From Bradyrhizobium semiaridum (GTDB lineage: Bacteria; Pseudomonadota; Alphaproteobacteria; Rhizobiales; Xanthobacteraceae): a DNA stretch of 64,000 nucleotides. Positions 54,881 to 64,000 of this stretch are shown piece after piece. The position numbers and the translations under genes are program-made. The notes under the pieces are model-generated. The model did not search any database and had not been told where the DNA came from. It saw nothing but the letters and a program-made list of their open reading frames with translations. The stretch lies in the NCBI RefSeq assembly GCF_020329505.1, contig NZ_JAGKJJ010000010.1, positions 62,001 through 126,000 on the forward strand, written 5' to 3'. Within the stretch, counting starts at the first letter, position 1. Every line of letters starts with the position of its first letter.

Positions 54881-56227
54881 ATGAGCCGCAAATATTTCGG
54901 GACCGACGGGATTCGAGGCCGCGCCAATGGGCTGATCACGCCGGAGCTCGCGCTCAAGGTGGGGCAGGCCGCCGGCCTGGTGTTTCAGCGTGGCGACCAT
55001 CGCCACCGCGTCGTGATCGGCAAGGACACGCGGCTGTCCGGCTACATGATCGAATACGCCATGGTCGCGGGCTTCACCTCGGTCGGTATGGACGTGCTGC
55101 TGGTCGGCCCGATGCCGACGCCGGCAGTCGCGATGCTGACCAAGTCGATGCGCGCCGATCTCGGCGTGATGATTTCGGCCTCGCATAATCTGTTCGAGGA
55201 CAACGGCATCAAGCTGTTCGGGCCGCAGGGCTTCAAGCTCTCCGACGACGTCGAGAAGCAGATCGAGCAGCTGCTCGACGAATCGCTCGACCGCCGCCTG
55301 GCGCAGAGCGCGAGCCTCGGCCGCGCCCGCCGCATCGACGGCGTGCATGACCGCTACATCGAATTCGCCAAGCGCACGCTGCCGCGCGACCTCTCCCTCG
55401 ACGGTCTGCGCGTCGTGATCGATTGCGCCAATGGCGCCGCCTACAAGGTGGTGCCGGAAGCGCTGTGGGAACTCGGCGCCGACGTGGTGCCGATCGGCGT
55501 CGAACCCGATGGGTTCAACATCAACAAGGAGTGCGGCTCGACCTCGCCGGAGGCGCTGGCGAGGAAGGTGCGCGAGATGCGCGCCGACATCGGCATCGCA
55601 CTCGACGGCGACGCCGACCGCGTCATCCTGGTCGACGAGCGCGGCCACATCGTCGACGGCGACCAGCTGCTCGCGGTGATCGCGCAGAGCTGGAAGGAAG
55701 ACGGCCGGCTCAGCAAGCCCGGCATCGTCGCCACCGTGATGTCCAATCTCGGGCTGGAGCGCTTCCTGCAGGGCCACGGCGTGCAGCTGATCCGCACGCC
55801 GGTCGGCGATCGCTATGTGCTCGAGCAGATGCTGAGCGGCGGCTACAATCTCGGCGGCGAGCAATCCGGCCACATCATCCTCTCCGACTATGCCACCACC
55901 GGCGACGGCTTCGTCGCCGCGCTCCAGGTGCTGGCGGTGGTGCAGAAGCTGCGCCGTCCGGTCTCCGAAGTCTGCCGGCGTTTTGATCCGTTGCCGCAAA
56001 TTCTCAAGAACGTCCGCTATCGCAGCGGCAAGCCGCTCGACTCCGCCGAGGTGAAGTCCGCGATCACCGACGGCGAGAACCGCCTCAACGGCCATGGCCG
56101 CCTCCTGATTCGCCCCTCCGGCACCGAGCCCGTGATCCGCGTGATGGGCGAGGGCGACGACCGAATCCTGGTGGAAGAGGTCGTCGACAACATCGTCAAC
56201 GCACTCGGCCACGCCGCCGCGGCTTAG
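54881..56227 (+). CDS. glmM: Phosphoglucosamine mutase
   Basis: 448-residue enzyme converting glucosamine-6-phosphate to glucosamine-1-phosphate for UDP-GlcNAc, hence peptidoglycan and LPS. The phosphoserine is Ser101 in [11 protein letters not shown], the metal loop is DGDADR (242-247), and the C-terminal [15 protein letters not shown] binds substrate phosphate. GGGGGTGAC precedes ATG 54881. The upstream 215 nt contain AT-rich stretches (TCGTATATTTTTCAATAGA) that should carry the promoter. It is not linked to folP or ftsH in this window. Confidence 0.97.
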   Translation: MSRKYFGTDGIRGRANGLITPELALKVGQAAGLVFQRGDHRHRVVIGKDTRLSGYMIEYAMVAGFTSVGMDVLLVGPMPTPAVAMLTKSMRADLGVMISASHNLFEDNGIKLFGPQGFKLSDDVEKQIEQLLDESLDRRLAQSASLGRARRIDGVHDRYIEFAKRTLPRDLSLDGLRVVIDCANGAAYKVVPEALWELGADVVPIGVEPDGFNINKECGSTSPEALARKVREMRADIGIALDGDADRVILVDERGHIVDGDQLLAVIAQSWKEDGRLSKPGIVATVMSNLGLERFLQGHGVQLIRTPVGDRYVLEQMLSGGYNLGGEQSGHIILSDYATTGDGFVAALQVLAVVQKLRRPVSEVCRRFDPLPQILKNVRYRSGKPLDSAEVKSAITDGENRLNGHGRLLIRPSGTEPVIRVMGEGDDRILVEEVVDNIVNALGHAAAA

Positions 56228-56300
56228 GCGCCTCGCTGCTTCACGCAGTCCGCCTGCCAGCCCCGTCATCCTGAGAGGATGTGAAGCTTTGTCCTTTATC

Positions 56301-56360
56301 CACCACTGTCGTCGCCCGGCCTGTGCGCATTGCGACAGGCCGGGCGATGACAGCGGTGGG
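56301..56360. repeat. Long inverted repeat with 25-bp arms
   Basis: Left arm CCACCACTGTCGTCGCCCGG CCTGT (56301-56325) and its reverse complement with two mismatches (56336-56360), 10-nt loop. It is the dominant feature of the 413-nt gap before the beta-barrel gene; an AT-rich stretch at 56520-56560 (AATCAACCTTAAAAATTAGG) may belong to that promoter. Confidence 0.8.
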
Positions 56361-56640
56361 TGAGGACGGACGCGGCGGCATTAAGGCTTCACTAACACTT
56401 GCGGCCCGGACGGCGCACTCGTCAACACATCGTTAGCACTTGTGGCGGTTTCGCGGTGTCTGGCGGCTCCGCGCAGGCTTCTTATAGGCATATAAGCAAC
56501 AGCGACACAAAACGGTGAGAGAAAATCAACCTTAAAAATTAGGGTTAAGTGCCGCTTAAGCATTTGCTGCCATCGTCCGGCCCGTGAGTTTCAGACGTGG
56601 GGCTTTCGTGTCGCCTCACTTGGCCAAAAGGACGAAGCCA

Positions 56641-57492
56641 ATGCGTAGCGTTAAGTCTCTGATTGCCGCAGGCGCGGCATCCCTGCTGTCCACCGCGGCG
56701 TTCGCTGCCGACATGCCCATCATGCCGCCGCCCCAGATGGCGTACGCTCCTCCGCCGGTTCAGCAGGACTTCGGCGGCTGGTACCTGCGCGGCGACATCG
56801 GCATGACCAACACCCAGGGCAAGCTGCACGTCAACGCCTACGACACGCTGCCGGCCGGTGCCACGCTCAACCAGTACGGCCACGGCTTCGACAGCGGCAT
56901 GCTCTACGGCATCGGCGTCGGTTATCAGTTCAACAGCTGGTTCCGCGCCGACATCACCGGTGAATATCGCTCGAAGGTGAGCTTCAACGGCACCGACTTC
57001 GCGACCTTTCCCACCAACCCGCTCGCCGACGCCTACCATGGCGGTTACACGAGCTGGGTCGGCCTCGTGAACGTCTATGCCGATCTCGGCACCTGGTGGT
57101 GCCTGACGCCGTTCATCGGCGCCGGCGTCGGTGCCGCGTCGATCAAGACCACGGCGTTCTCCGATGTCGCCACGTTCCCGAGCGGATCCGGCCTCACCGG
57201 CACCTACATCGCCGACGGCGCCAGCAAGACCAATCTCGCCTGGGCGGTGCATGCCGGTGTCGCCTACAAGGTCACCAACAACTTCACGGTCGAACTGGCC
57301 TATCGCTATCTCGACATGGGCACCGCGAAGCAGGGCAATGGCCGCTCGTTCGACGGCAGCAATGCCGGTCCGTCGTCCTTCACCTTCCGCGACCTGACCT
57401 CGCAGGACGTCAAGCTCGGCGTGCGCTTCGCCCTGCCGTGCTGCGACGTGCCGCCCCCGCCGCCGCCCCCGCCGCTGATCCGCAAGGGTTAA
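56641..57492 (+). CDS. Outer-membrane beta-barrel protein
   Basis: 283-residue exported protein. Signal peptide (SLIAAGAASLLSTAAFAAD), then a proline-rich segment and an eight-strand-like barrel with glycine/aromatic strands such as GGWYLRGDIGMTNTQGKL and GVAYKVTNNFTVELAYRYLD; the end is CDVPPPPPPPPLIRKG, a proline-rich tail not seen in the next barrel. AAGGACGAAG lies before ATG 56641. A perfect terminator follows. Similar to rhizobial Omp25/31-type proteins. Confidence 0.85.
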   Translation: MRSVKSLIAAGAASLLSTAAFAADMPIMPPPQMAYAPPPVQQDFGGWYLRGDIGMTNTQGKLHVNAYDTLPAGATLNQYGHGFDSGMLYGIGVGYQFNSWFRADITGEYRSKVSFNGTDFATFPTNPLADAYHGGYTSWVGLVNVYADLGTWWCLTPFIGAGVGAASIKTTAFSDVATFPSGSGLTGTYIADGASKTNLAWAVHAGVAYKVTNNFTVELAYRYLDMGTAKQGNGRSFDGSNAGPSSFTFRDLTSQDVKLGVRFALPCCDVPPPPPPPPLIRKG

Positions 57493-57521
57493 TAGCAAGG
57501 CCGTCACGGTTAACGTTTGCG

Positions 57522-57551
57522 AACGGCGCGGGACCATCCCGCGCCGTTTTT
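57522..57551 (+). terminator. Terminator after the first beta-barrel gene
   Basis: 12-bp perfect stem AACGGCGCGGGA / TCCCGCGCCGTT with loop CCA, then T run; 30 nt after the stop codon. Confidence 0.92.
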
Positions 57552-57673
57552 GCGTTTGCCGACGGCTGCGTTCTGCAACTCGAGCAAGGCAAAAGCGGCC
57601 GGCGACAACGATTGGTTAAGGTTAACAGGCGATGATCAACGCGTAGTTGATGGGTTGGATGGAGCGCGTTGCA

Positions 57674-58573
57674 ATGCGTAGGTTCATGCTGGCGGCGATG
57701 ATGTTCGGGGCGGTGACCGCCGCGCACGCTGCAGATCTTCCCGATCTTCCGGTCCTGCGCGGCTCGTACACCGACGGACTCACCCGCTCGAACACCAACT
57801 GGCAGGGCTTCTATGCCGGCGGCCAGGTCGGATATTCGTCGGCGGACATGAACTTCAGCAACAGCGTGGTGACGCTGACGGACCACATCTTCCGCAACAG
57901 CGTGCTGCAAGAGCCGACGTCGCAATGGTCGCTGTTGGGTAAGAACAGCTCGCAAGGCACCAACTTCGGCGGCTTCGCCGGCTACAACTTTCAGTGGGAC
58001 GACATCGTCGTCGGCGTCGAGGCCAACTACAATTACATGAACAACATCGCGAGCTCTTCAACCGGCTCGCTGGCGCTCAACATCGTCAATCCGCCGGGCT
58101 CGGCCGCGCCGCCCAACCACACCTACACCTACCAGACGTCGATGGACGGCGCCGCGGCGGCGGCGATCAAGGACGTGCTGACGTTCCGCGGCCGTGCCGG
58201 CTGGACGTTCGGCGGCTTCATGCCGTACATGTTCGGCGGCTTGGCGGTGGGCCGAATGGACATTTCGCGCTCGGTTTCCACCAACGTGGTGCGACGGGAC
58301 GACCAGACTGTCACGACGACGGATGCATTCGGCAACGTCACGACGACGAACCTGGCTCCGGTGTTCACCCAGATACCGGGCCAATCGGTGACCGTCAGCG
58401 AGCACAAGACCAATGCCTTCGTGGCAGGCTGGACCGCCGGTCTCGGTTTCGAGTATTGCCTGTGGGGCGGCCTCTTCATGCGCGGCGAATACGAGTACGT
58501 GAAGTTCTCGCCGATCAAGGATACCAACATCTCGCTGAACAGCGTGCGCGCCGGCCTCGGCTACAAGTTCTGA
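57674..58573 (+). CDS. Outer-membrane beta-barrel protein (Omp25-like)
   Basis: 299-residue exported protein. Signal peptide (RRFMLAAMMFGAVTAAHAAD), then NWQGFYAGGQVGYSSADMNF and NFGGFAGYNFQWDDIVVGVE, classical opening of Omp25/Omp31-type barrels, ending with RAGLGYKF, a terminal aromatic. GGAGCGCG lies 9 nt before ATG 57674; ATGs 57647 and 57659 are less fitting. About 60 nt upstream is the direct repeat GGTTAAGGTTAAC, a possible CtrA-like site. It probably sits in the outer membrane with a structural or immune-surface role. Confidence 0.88.
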   Translation: MRRFMLAAMMFGAVTAAHAADLPDLPVLRGSYTDGLTRSNTNWQGFYAGGQVGYSSADMNFSNSVVTLTDHIFRNSVLQEPTSQWSLLGKNSSQGTNFGGFAGYNFQWDDIVVGVEANYNYMNNIASSSTGSLALNIVNPPGSAAPPNHTYTYQTSMDGAAAAAIKDVLTFRGRAGWTFGGFMPYMFGGLAVGRMDISRSVSTNVVRRDDQTVTTTDAFGNVTTTNLAPVFTQIPGQSVTVSEHKTNAFVAGWTAGLGFEYCLWGGLFMRGEYEYVKFSPIKDTNISLNSVRAGLGYKF

Positions 58574-58642
58574 GGCGAAGCCGCCTCGCTTGACTCTGCG
58601 AAGCGCGGCTGGTCGGATGCGTTCCCGCGAGGAGCGCATCAG

Positions 58643-59233
58643 ATGAAGATCTACGGCGACGCCAATTCCGGCAATTGCCTGAAGGTGAAGTGGGTATGCG
58701 ACAAGCTCGCGCTGCCCTACAATTGGATCGAGATCGACACGCTGAAGGGCGGCAGCCGGACTGCGGATTTCCTCAAGCTGAATGGCTGGGGGCAGGTGCC
58801 GACGGTGCAGCTCGATGACGGCCGCACCCTGGCGCAATCCAATGCCATCATGCGCTACCTCGCGCGCGGCAGCGATCTCATTCCCGCCGATCCCTATGCC
58901 GCGGCGCAGATGGACGCTTGGATGTTCTGGGAGCAGAACACCCATGAGCCCTATGTCGCGGTCTGCCGTTTCCAGACTGTGTATCTCGGCAAGGCCGTCG
59001 CCGATCTAGATCCGAACCTCGTGAAGCGCGGCTATGTCGCGCTCGACCATCTGGAGCGGCATCTCGGCGGCATGCGATTCCTGGTCGGCGAGGCGTTCTC
59101 GCTCGCCGACGTCTCGCTGCTCGCCTATACCCGCGTCGCGCATGAGGGCGGGCTCGACCTCGACCGCTATCCGGTGATCAACCGCTGGATCACCGATGCC
59201 GAGCGCGTGCTCGGCCTGCCGCCGGCACGCTGA
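58643..59233 (+). CDS. Glutathione S-transferase
   Basis: 196-residue GST. N-terminal MKIYGDANSGNCLKVKWVCD with the Ser/Cys of the glutathione site near residue 9-12, then GQVPTVQLDDGRTLAQSNAI, and C-terminal EAFSLADVSLLAYTRVAHEG. GAGGAGCG precedes ATG 58643. It is followed 18 nt later by a GNAT gene and could be cotranscribed. Substrate unknown. Confidence 0.88.
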   Translation: MKIYGDANSGNCLKVKWVCDKLALPYNWIEIDTLKGGSRTADFLKLNGWGQVPTVQLDDGRTLAQSNAIMRYLARGSDLIPADPYAAAQMDAWMFWEQNTHEPYVAVCRFQTVYLGKAVADLDPNLVKRGYVALDHLERHLGGMRFLVGEAFSLADVSLLAYTRVAHEGGLDLDRYPVINRWITDAERVLGLPPAR

Positions 59234-59251
59234 CATCCGACAGAGACCGAC

Positions 59252-59722
59252 ATGACCGCAGCTTCATCCGTCACGATCCGCCGCGCCCGCCGCGACGATG
59301 TCGCCGCCATCGTCGGCATGCTGGCGGACGATCCGCTTGGCAGCGGCCGCGAACGGATCGAGGATCCTTTGCCCCAGATCTACTATCAGGCGTTCGAGCG
59401 GGTCGATCGCGATTCCAATCTGCAGCTCGTCGTCGCGGTCGACGGCGAGGGCACCGTCATCGGCTGCCTGCAACTCGCCGTGATGGCTGGGCTCTCTTCG
59501 CAGGGCACCTCGCGCGGCCTGCTCGAGGACGTTCGTGTCGCCAGGCATTGCCGCAGCCGCGGCATCGGCGAGCAACTGGTGAAATGGGCAATCACCGAGG
59601 CGCGCGCCAAGGGCTGCGTGCTCGTCGAGCTGTTGACGCATCACACCCGCGTCGATGCGCAGCGCTTCTATGAGCGGCTCGGATTTGCGCGCAGCCATGT
59701 CGGTATGACGCTTCGGTTCTGA
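59252..59722 (+). CDS. GNAT family N-acetyltransferase
   Basis: 156-residue GNAT enzyme with RSRGIGEQLVKWAITEARAK as the acetyl-CoA loop and the AQRFYERLGFARSH end. It resembles ribosomal-protein or amino-acid acetyltransferases but is not assigned. Starts 18 nt after the GST stop. Confidence 0.88.
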   Translation: MTAASSVTIRRARRDDVAAIVGMLADDPLGSGRERIEDPLPQIYYQAFERVDRDSNLQLVVAVDGEGTVIGCLQLAVMAGLSSQGTSRGLLEDVRVARHCRSRGIGEQLVKWAITEARAKGCVLVELLTHHTRVDAQRFYERLGFARSHVGMTLRF

Positions 59723-59889
59723 CCTCGCATCGAGTTGTATTCTCTGACGCGCCATGCCTGCGGTGGTCGTCGCTCCGCTATTCGGTTAAGGACCAATAAA
59801 CTAAGCCTGCCCCCGGGATTTTACGGAGAGGAACGACTGGGCTATGTCGGCGTCTCCCATGGGGCGCGGCGGCAGCTTGGGGATTTGAA

Positions 59890-60102
59890 ATGTCAGAATA
59901 TTCGATCGTGCGGCTCGGCAACGAGTACATCGTCCAGGCCGGCGAGAAGAGCATTCTGAAGATATCGAGCCGCCGCAAGGCGGTTAAGCTCATGACTCTG
60001 GCGGCGGATCTGCTCGATCAGGAGATGACGCAGCAGGCCGGGGAATCCCCTTCAATCAGCCGTGATCCGCGCCGTCGTCACGACACGTCTGAACTTCCTT
60101 GA
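59890..60102 (+). CDS. Small conserved protein of unknown function
   Basis: 70 residues beginning MSEYSIVRLGNEYIVQAGEK, then RRKAVKLMTLAADLLDQEM and a basic disordered tail. GGGGATTTG precedes ATG 59890. No domain recognised. It is followed by serC with 78 nt between. Confidence 0.65.
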   Translation: MSEYSIVRLGNEYIVQAGEKSILKISSRRKAVKLMTLAADLLDQEMTQQAGESPSISRDPRRRHDTSELP

Positions 60103-60180
60103 CGTTTTAGCGCCTTTCCACTATCCCCGGCGGCGGGAAACCTCTCCCCACCGAGAGGCAGCTATCTGGAAGGGTAGATT

Positions 60181-61353
60181 ATGACTGCAGCGAAGCCCGC
60201 TTCGCGGCCTCACGTGCCGCATTTCTCCTCCGGCCCCTGTGCCAAGCGCCCCGGCTGGAACCCCGAAAATCTCAAGGATGCTGCCCTCGGCCGTTCGCAC
60301 CGCGCGAAAGTCGGCAAGGCCAAGCTCAAGCTCGCGATCGAGCTGACGCGCGAAGTGCTCGAGGTGCCTGCCGACTACAAGATCGGCATCGTGCCGGCGT
60401 CGGACACCGGCGCGGTCGAGATGGCGCTGTGGTCGCTGCTCGGTGCGCGGCCCGTCACCACGCTGGCCTGGGAATCCTTCGGCGAGGGCTGGGTCAGCGA
60501 CATCGTCAAGGAATTGAAGCTGAAGGACGTCACCAAGCTCAACGCGGGCTATGGCGAGATCCCCGATCTGTCCAAGGTCGATCCGAACTCGGACGTCGTC
60601 TTCACCTGGAACGGCACCACCTCGGGTGTCCGCGTGCCGAACGCCGACTGGATCAGCGCAAAGCGTGAGGGCCTCACGATTTGCGACGCCACCTCGGCCG
60701 CCTTCGCGCAGCCGCTCGATTTCGCCAAGCTCGATGTCGTCACCTTCTCCTGGCAGAAGGCGCTTGGCGGCGAGGCGGCGCACGGCATGCTGATCCTCTC
60801 CCCGCGCGCGGTGGAGCGGCTCGAGACCTACAAGCCGGCCTGGCCGCTGCCCAAGATCTTCCGCCTCACCAAGGGCGGCAAGCTCAACCAGGGCATCTTC
60901 GAAGGCGAGACCATCAACACGCCGTCGATGCTGTGCGTCGAGGACTATCTCGATGCGCTGAACTGGGCGAAGTCGATCGGCGGTCTCAAGGCGCTGATCG
61001 CGCGCGCCGACGCCAACACCAAGGTGCTTGCCGACTGGAAGGCGAAGACGCCGTGGATCGATTTCCTGGCCAAGGATCCCGCGATCCGCTCCAACACCTC
61101 GGTCTGCCTGAAGTTCACCGATCCCGCGATCACCTCGCTTGCCGCTGACGCGCAGGCCGATTTCTGCAAGAAGCTGGTCGCGCTGGTCGAGAAGGAGAAC
61201 GCCGGCTTCGACTTCGCTTACTACCGCGACGCGCCGGCGGGGCTGCGGATCTGGTGCGGCGCCACCGTCGAAGCCAAGGACGTCGAGCTGCTGACGCAGT
61301 GGATCGACTGGGCCTTTGCCGAGACCAAGGCCGCGCTGCCCAAGGCAGCTTAG
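60181..61353 (+). CDS. serC: Phosphoserine aminotransferase
   Basis: 390-residue PLP enzyme making 3-phosphoserine from 3-phosphohydroxypyruvate in serine synthesis (also used for pyridoxine). The PLP lysine is Lys193 in [15 protein letters not shown], and [19 protein letters not shown] opens the protein as in the alphaproteobacterial long-form SerC. GGAAGGG lies before ATG 60181. It is followed by serA, the enzyme of the preceding step, with a family A repeat between. Confidence 0.95.
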   Translation: MTAAKPASRPHVPHFSSGPCAKRPGWNPENLKDAALGRSHRAKVGKAKLKLAIELTREVLEVPADYKIGIVPASDTGAVEMALWSLLGARPVTTLAWESFGEGWVSDIVKELKLKDVTKLNAGYGEIPDLSKVDPNSDVVFTWNGTTSGVRVPNADWISAKREGLTICDATSAAFAQPLDFAKLDVVTFSWQKALGGEAAHGMLILSPRAVERLETYKPAWPLPKIFRLTKGGKLNQGIFEGETINTPSMLCVEDYLDALNWAKSIGGLKALIARADANTKVLADWKAKTPWIDFLAKDPAIRSNTSVCLKFTDPAITSLAADAQADFCKKLVALVEKENAGFDFAYYRDAPAGLRIWCGATVEAKDVELLTQWIDWAFAETKAALPKAA

Positions 61354-61360
61354 TTTCTTT

Positions 61361-61493
61361 CACCTTTCCCCGTTCCTACGGGGAGAGGTCGGATCGCGCA
61401 GCGATCCGGGTGAGGGCTCTGTCGGCTTGCTCCTCGCCTGTGGCTGCCCCTCACCCCGCCCCTCTACCCGCAAGAGCGGGCAGAGGGAGAAGT
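61361..61493. repeat. Family A repeat between serC and serA
   Basis: CCCCGTTCCTACGGGGAGAGG and, 70 nt on, CCCCTCTACCCGCAAGAGCG plus GGCAGAGGGAG, in the 202-nt gap. Confidence 0.7.
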
Positions 61494-61555
61494 GATCAGA
61501 GACTTCACCCGTTGGTCCAGGACGCCCGCTCGCTGCAGGGCGAAGGAACATCCAA

Positions 61556-63145
61556 ATGTCGAAACCCAAAGTTCTCATTTCCGACGCGCTGTCCCCCGCT
61601 GCCGTGCAGATCTTCAAGGATCGCGGCGTCGAGGTCGACTTCCAGCCCAATCTCGGCAAGGACAAGGAGAAGCTTGCCGAGATCATCGGCAATTATGACG
61701 GCCTCGCGATCCGCTCGGCCACCAAGGCGACCGCCAAGCTGATCGAAAAGGCGAACCGGCTGAAGGTGATCGGCCGCGCCGGCATCGGCGTCGACAATGT
61801 CGAGATTCCGGCCGCGACCGCCAAGGGCATCATCGTGATGAATACGCCGTTCGGCAATTCGATCACGACCGCCGAGCACGCCATCACCCTGATGCTGGCG
61901 CTGGCGCGCGAGATCCCGCAGGCCGACGCCTCGACCCAGGCCGGCAAGTGGGAAAAGAACCGCTTCATGGGCGTCGAGATCACCGGCAAGACGCTGGGCG
62001 TGGTCGGCTGCGGCAATATCGGCTCGATCGTCGCCGACCGCGCGCTCGGCCTGCGCATGAAGGTGATCGCGTTCGACCCGTTCCTGTCACCGGAGCGCGC
62101 CAAGGATATCGGGGTCGAGAAGGTCGAGCTCGACGACCTGTTCAAGCGCGCCGACTTCATCACGCTGCACACGCCGCTGACCGACAAGACCAGGAACCTG
62201 ATCGACGCGGCCGCGATCGCCAAGATGAAGCAGGGCGTGCGCATCATCAATTGCGCCCGCGGCGGCCTGGTCGACGAGCAGGCGCTGGTCGATGCGCTGA
62301 ATTCCAAGCATGTCGCCGGTGCTGCCTTCGACGTGTTCGTCGAGGAGCCGGCGACCTCGAACGTGCTGTTCGGCCATCCCAACGTGATCTGCACCCCGCA
62401 TCTCGGCGCCTCCACGACCGAAGCGCAGGAGAACGTCGCGCTGCAGGTCGCCGAGCAGATGTCGGATTATCTGCTGTCCGGCGCGATCTCCAACGCGGTC
62501 AACTTCCCCTCGATCACCGCGGAAGAGGCGCCGAAGCTGAAGCCGTTCATCGAGCTCGCCGAGAAGCTCGGCTCGTTCGCCGGCCAGCTCACCGAGAGCG
62601 GCATCCTCAAGACCCAGATCACCTATGAGGGCCATGTCGCCGAGATGAAGATCAAGGCGATCACCTCGGCGGTGCTGTCCGGCCTGCTGCGGCCGATGCT
62701 CGGCGAGGTCAACGTCGTCTCGGCTCCGGTCGTCGCCAAGGAACGCGGCATGGTGGTGGACGAGATCGTCCGCGCGGCGCAGAGCGACTATGAAAGCCTG
62801 ATCACGGTCACCGTCACCACCGAGCGGCAGGAGCGTTCGGTGTCCGGTACCGTCTATGCCGACGGCAAGCCGCGCCTCGTCGACATCAAGGGCATCCGCG
62901 TCGATGCCGAGTTCGGCAAGACGATGATCTACGTGACCAACGAGGACAAGCCGGGCTTCATCGGCGCGTTCGCGAGCCTGCTCGGCGACGCCAAGATCAA
63001 CATCGCGACCTTCCATCTCGGCCGCGTCAAGCAGGGCGGCGACGCCATCGCGCTGGTCGAGGTCGACGGCACGGTGCCTGCCGAGGTGCTCGCCAAGGTG
63101 CAGGCGCTGCCGCAGGTGAAGCAGGCCAAGACGCTGTCGTTCTGA
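61556..63145 (+). CDS. serA: D-3-phosphoglycerate dehydrogenase
   Basis: 529-residue enzyme oxidising 3-phosphoglycerate to phosphohydroxypyruvate, the first step of serine synthesis. The NAD fold motif GVVGCGNIGSIVADRALG, the catalytic region NCARGGLVDEQALVDAL and HLGASTTEAQENVA (Arg, Glu, His) are present; the C-terminal part has the intervening domain and an ACT domain (IYVTNEDKPGFIGAFASLLG) that binds serine for feedback control. The long form of the family. GAAGGAAC precedes ATG 61556. It pairs with serC. Confidence 0.97.
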   Translation: MSKPKVLISDALSPAAVQIFKDRGVEVDFQPNLGKDKEKLAEIIGNYDGLAIRSATKATAKLIEKANRLKVIGRAGIGVDNVEIPAATAKGIIVMNTPFGNSITTAEHAITLMLALAREIPQADASTQAGKWEKNRFMGVEITGKTLGVVGCGNIGSIVADRALGLRMKVIAFDPFLSPERAKDIGVEKVELDDLFKRADFITLHTPLTDKTRNLIDAAAIAKMKQGVRIINCARGGLVDEQALVDALNSKHVAGAAFDVFVEEPATSNVLFGHPNVICTPHLGASTTEAQENVALQVAEQMSDYLLSGAISNAVNFPSITAEEAPKLKPFIELAEKLGSFAGQLTESGILKTQITYEGHVAEMKIKAITSAVLSGLLRPMLGEVNVVSAPVVAKERGMVVDEIVRAAQSDYESLITVTVTTERQERSVSGTVYADGKPRLVDIKGIRVDAEFGKTMIYVTNEDKPGFIGAFASLLGDAKINIATFHLGRVKQGGDAIALVEVDGTVPAEVLAKVQALPQVKQAKTLSF

Positions 63146-63185
63146 TCGCGATGAGCTGGGTTCAACAGGAGCAGTATTGGAAGTG

Positions 63186-63312
63186 CACCTCTCCCTCGGG
63201 AGAGGTCGGCGCGTAGCGCCGGGTGAGGGGGACAGGTCTCCCGTTGGAGCTGTGGTCCGTCACCCGATTTGCTTACGCAAATCGACCTCTCCTCGTCGGG
63301 GAGAGGTGGACC
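63186..63312. repeat. Family A repeat before the thiolase gene
   Basis: ACCTCTCCCTCGGGAGAGGT at 63187 and CCTCTCCTCGTCGGGGAGAGG at 63287 bracket about 90 nt. The rest of the 350-nt gap, to 63495, holds no gene; it probably carries the thiolase promoter. Confidence 0.7.
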
Positions 63313-63495
63313 GAGCTCGAGGCCACCATCTCGTATCATCCAATATTCCGATCTGCGGAACAGAACGCCGTCTTCGGACCCGGAGGGGGCGTTTGTCGTT
63401 CGAAGGCCGCTGGTATTCCTGTTGTGCGGGCCGAAATTAGGTGTACGAAGGCGTCAAGACGCGCCACTATCCGGCGATCTCAAAGGGAGAAAACA

Positions 63496-64000
63496 ATGCG
63501 TGAAGCCGTCATCGTTTCCTACGCGCGCACCGGCCTGGCGAAGTCCGGCCGCGGCGGATTCAACATCACCCCGCCGATGTCGCTGGCCGGGCATGCCATC
63601 AAGCACGCCGTCGAGCGCGCCGGCGTCGACAAAGATTATGTCGAGGATTGCTATCTCGGCAATTGCGCGCATGGCGCGCCGAACATCGGCCGGCAGGCGG
63701 CGCTGCTCGCCGGCCTGCCGAAGACCACCGCCGGCGTCTCGGTGAACCGCTTCTGCTCGTCGGGCCTGCAGACCATCGCGATGGCCGCCAACAGCATTCG
63801 TTCCGACGGATCCGACTGCATCGTCGCCGGCGGCGTCGAGAGCATCTCGATCCCCGGCGGCGGCACGCCGAAGGAGTCGATCGATCCCGACCTGCTCAAG
63901 ACCGCGCCCGACATCTTCATGGCGATGATCGACACAGCCGACATCGTCGCCGAGCGCTACAAGGTGTCTCGCGAATATCAGGACGAGTATTCGCTGGAGT
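63496..64000 (+). CDS. Acetyl-CoA acetyltransferase (thiolase), 3'-truncated by window edge
   Basis: First 168 residues of a thiolase-superfamily enzyme, which condenses two acetyl-CoA or cleaves 3-oxoacyl-CoA. Opening REAVIVSYARTGLAKSGRG and active-site Cys87 in VNRFCSSGLQTIAMAANS are diagnostic; ESISIPGGGTPKESIDP follows. AAGGGAG lies 8 nt before ATG 63496. The C-terminal catalytic His and Cys are beyond the window. With the phasins and CoA-transferase it would fit PHB metabolism, but beta-oxidation is equally possible. Confidence 0.93.
   Translation, partial: MREAVIVSYARTGLAKSGRGGFNITPPMSLAGHAIKHAVERAGVDKDYVEDCYLGNCAHGAPNIGRQAALLAGLPKTTAGVSVNRFCSSGLQTIAMAANSIRSDGSDCIVAGGVESISIPGGGTPKESIDPDLLKTAPDIFMAMIDTADIVAERYKVSREYQDEYSLE

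Noticed and set aside
54845..56269. 474-codon open frame antisense to glmM
   Set aside because: Shadow of glmM with the usual Ala/Val/His/Arg bias of such frames.

Overview
This 64 kb window is high-GC, densely coding chromosomal DNA that reads as an alphaproteobacterium of the Bradyrhizobium/Rhodopseudomonas group. This is inferred from protein character, without any search: tandem phasins, a glycine-rich DUF992 pair, outer-membrane beta-barrel proteins, a tRNA-His of the alphaproteobacterial type without G-1, an EF-G-like second factor, and several families of palindromic intergenic repeats. No rRNA, CRISPR array, transposase or integrase was seen.

Layout. 1-6.2 kb: a partial sugar-type ABC solute-binding protein, an AsmA protein, a two-subunit 3-oxoacid CoA-transferase, a truncated acetyltransferase remnant, a cyclic-nucleotide-binding protein and a metallophosphoesterase. 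6.7-12 kb: a very large PAS/histidine-kinase protein next to two phasin genes. 12.2-21 kb: tRNA-His, an orphan ParA ATPase, a MaoC-domain pair, and many small membrane or secreted proteins. 21-22.5 kb: a repeat-filled gap and a frameshifted GNAT gene. 22.6-25.7 kb: a low-GC two-gene island, described below. 25.6-34.9 kb: uvrB, a LysR regulator divergent from a TauE/SafE transporter, a GST, an enoyl-CoA hydratase divergent from a TetR regulator, and a CWC/HAD pair. 35-38.8 kb: a DUF1800/DUF1501 pair whose first gene is frameshifted, then an aldo/keto reductase. 39-51.4 kb: GNAT, a membrane-PAS protein, DUF486, GST, aspartate-type aminotransferase, tandem DUF992, hydrolase/LysR, EF-G-like factor, DUF1275 and shikimate dehydrogenase. 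51.4-64 kb: two tandem paralogous periplasmic proteins, an FMN-dependent alpha-hydroxyacid dehydrogenase, glmM, two outer-membrane beta-barrels, GST/GNAT, serC-serA and a partial thiolase.

The most unusual locus is the AT-richer cassette at about 22.6-25.7 kb. It holds one large protein that joins a possible PD-(D/E)XK-like nuclease fold, a DGQHR (DndB-like) core and a C-terminal HEPN-like RX4H motif. An MT-A70 adenine methyltransferase follows 14 nt downstream. The cassette has its own near-consensus promoter and abuts the uvrB stop codon, so the methyltransferase frame runs on into antisense uvrB sequence. I infer a compact, horizontally acquired, modification-linked defence module. Function is not shown by the sequence alone.

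Elsewhere the functional threads are PHB-granule proteins (phasins) with CoA and ketone-body metabolism (CoA-transferase, thiolase, MaoC, enoyl-CoA hydratase), serine biosynthesis (serC, serA), cell envelope (glmM, beta-barrel proteins, AsmA) and glutathione-dependent detoxification (three GSTs).
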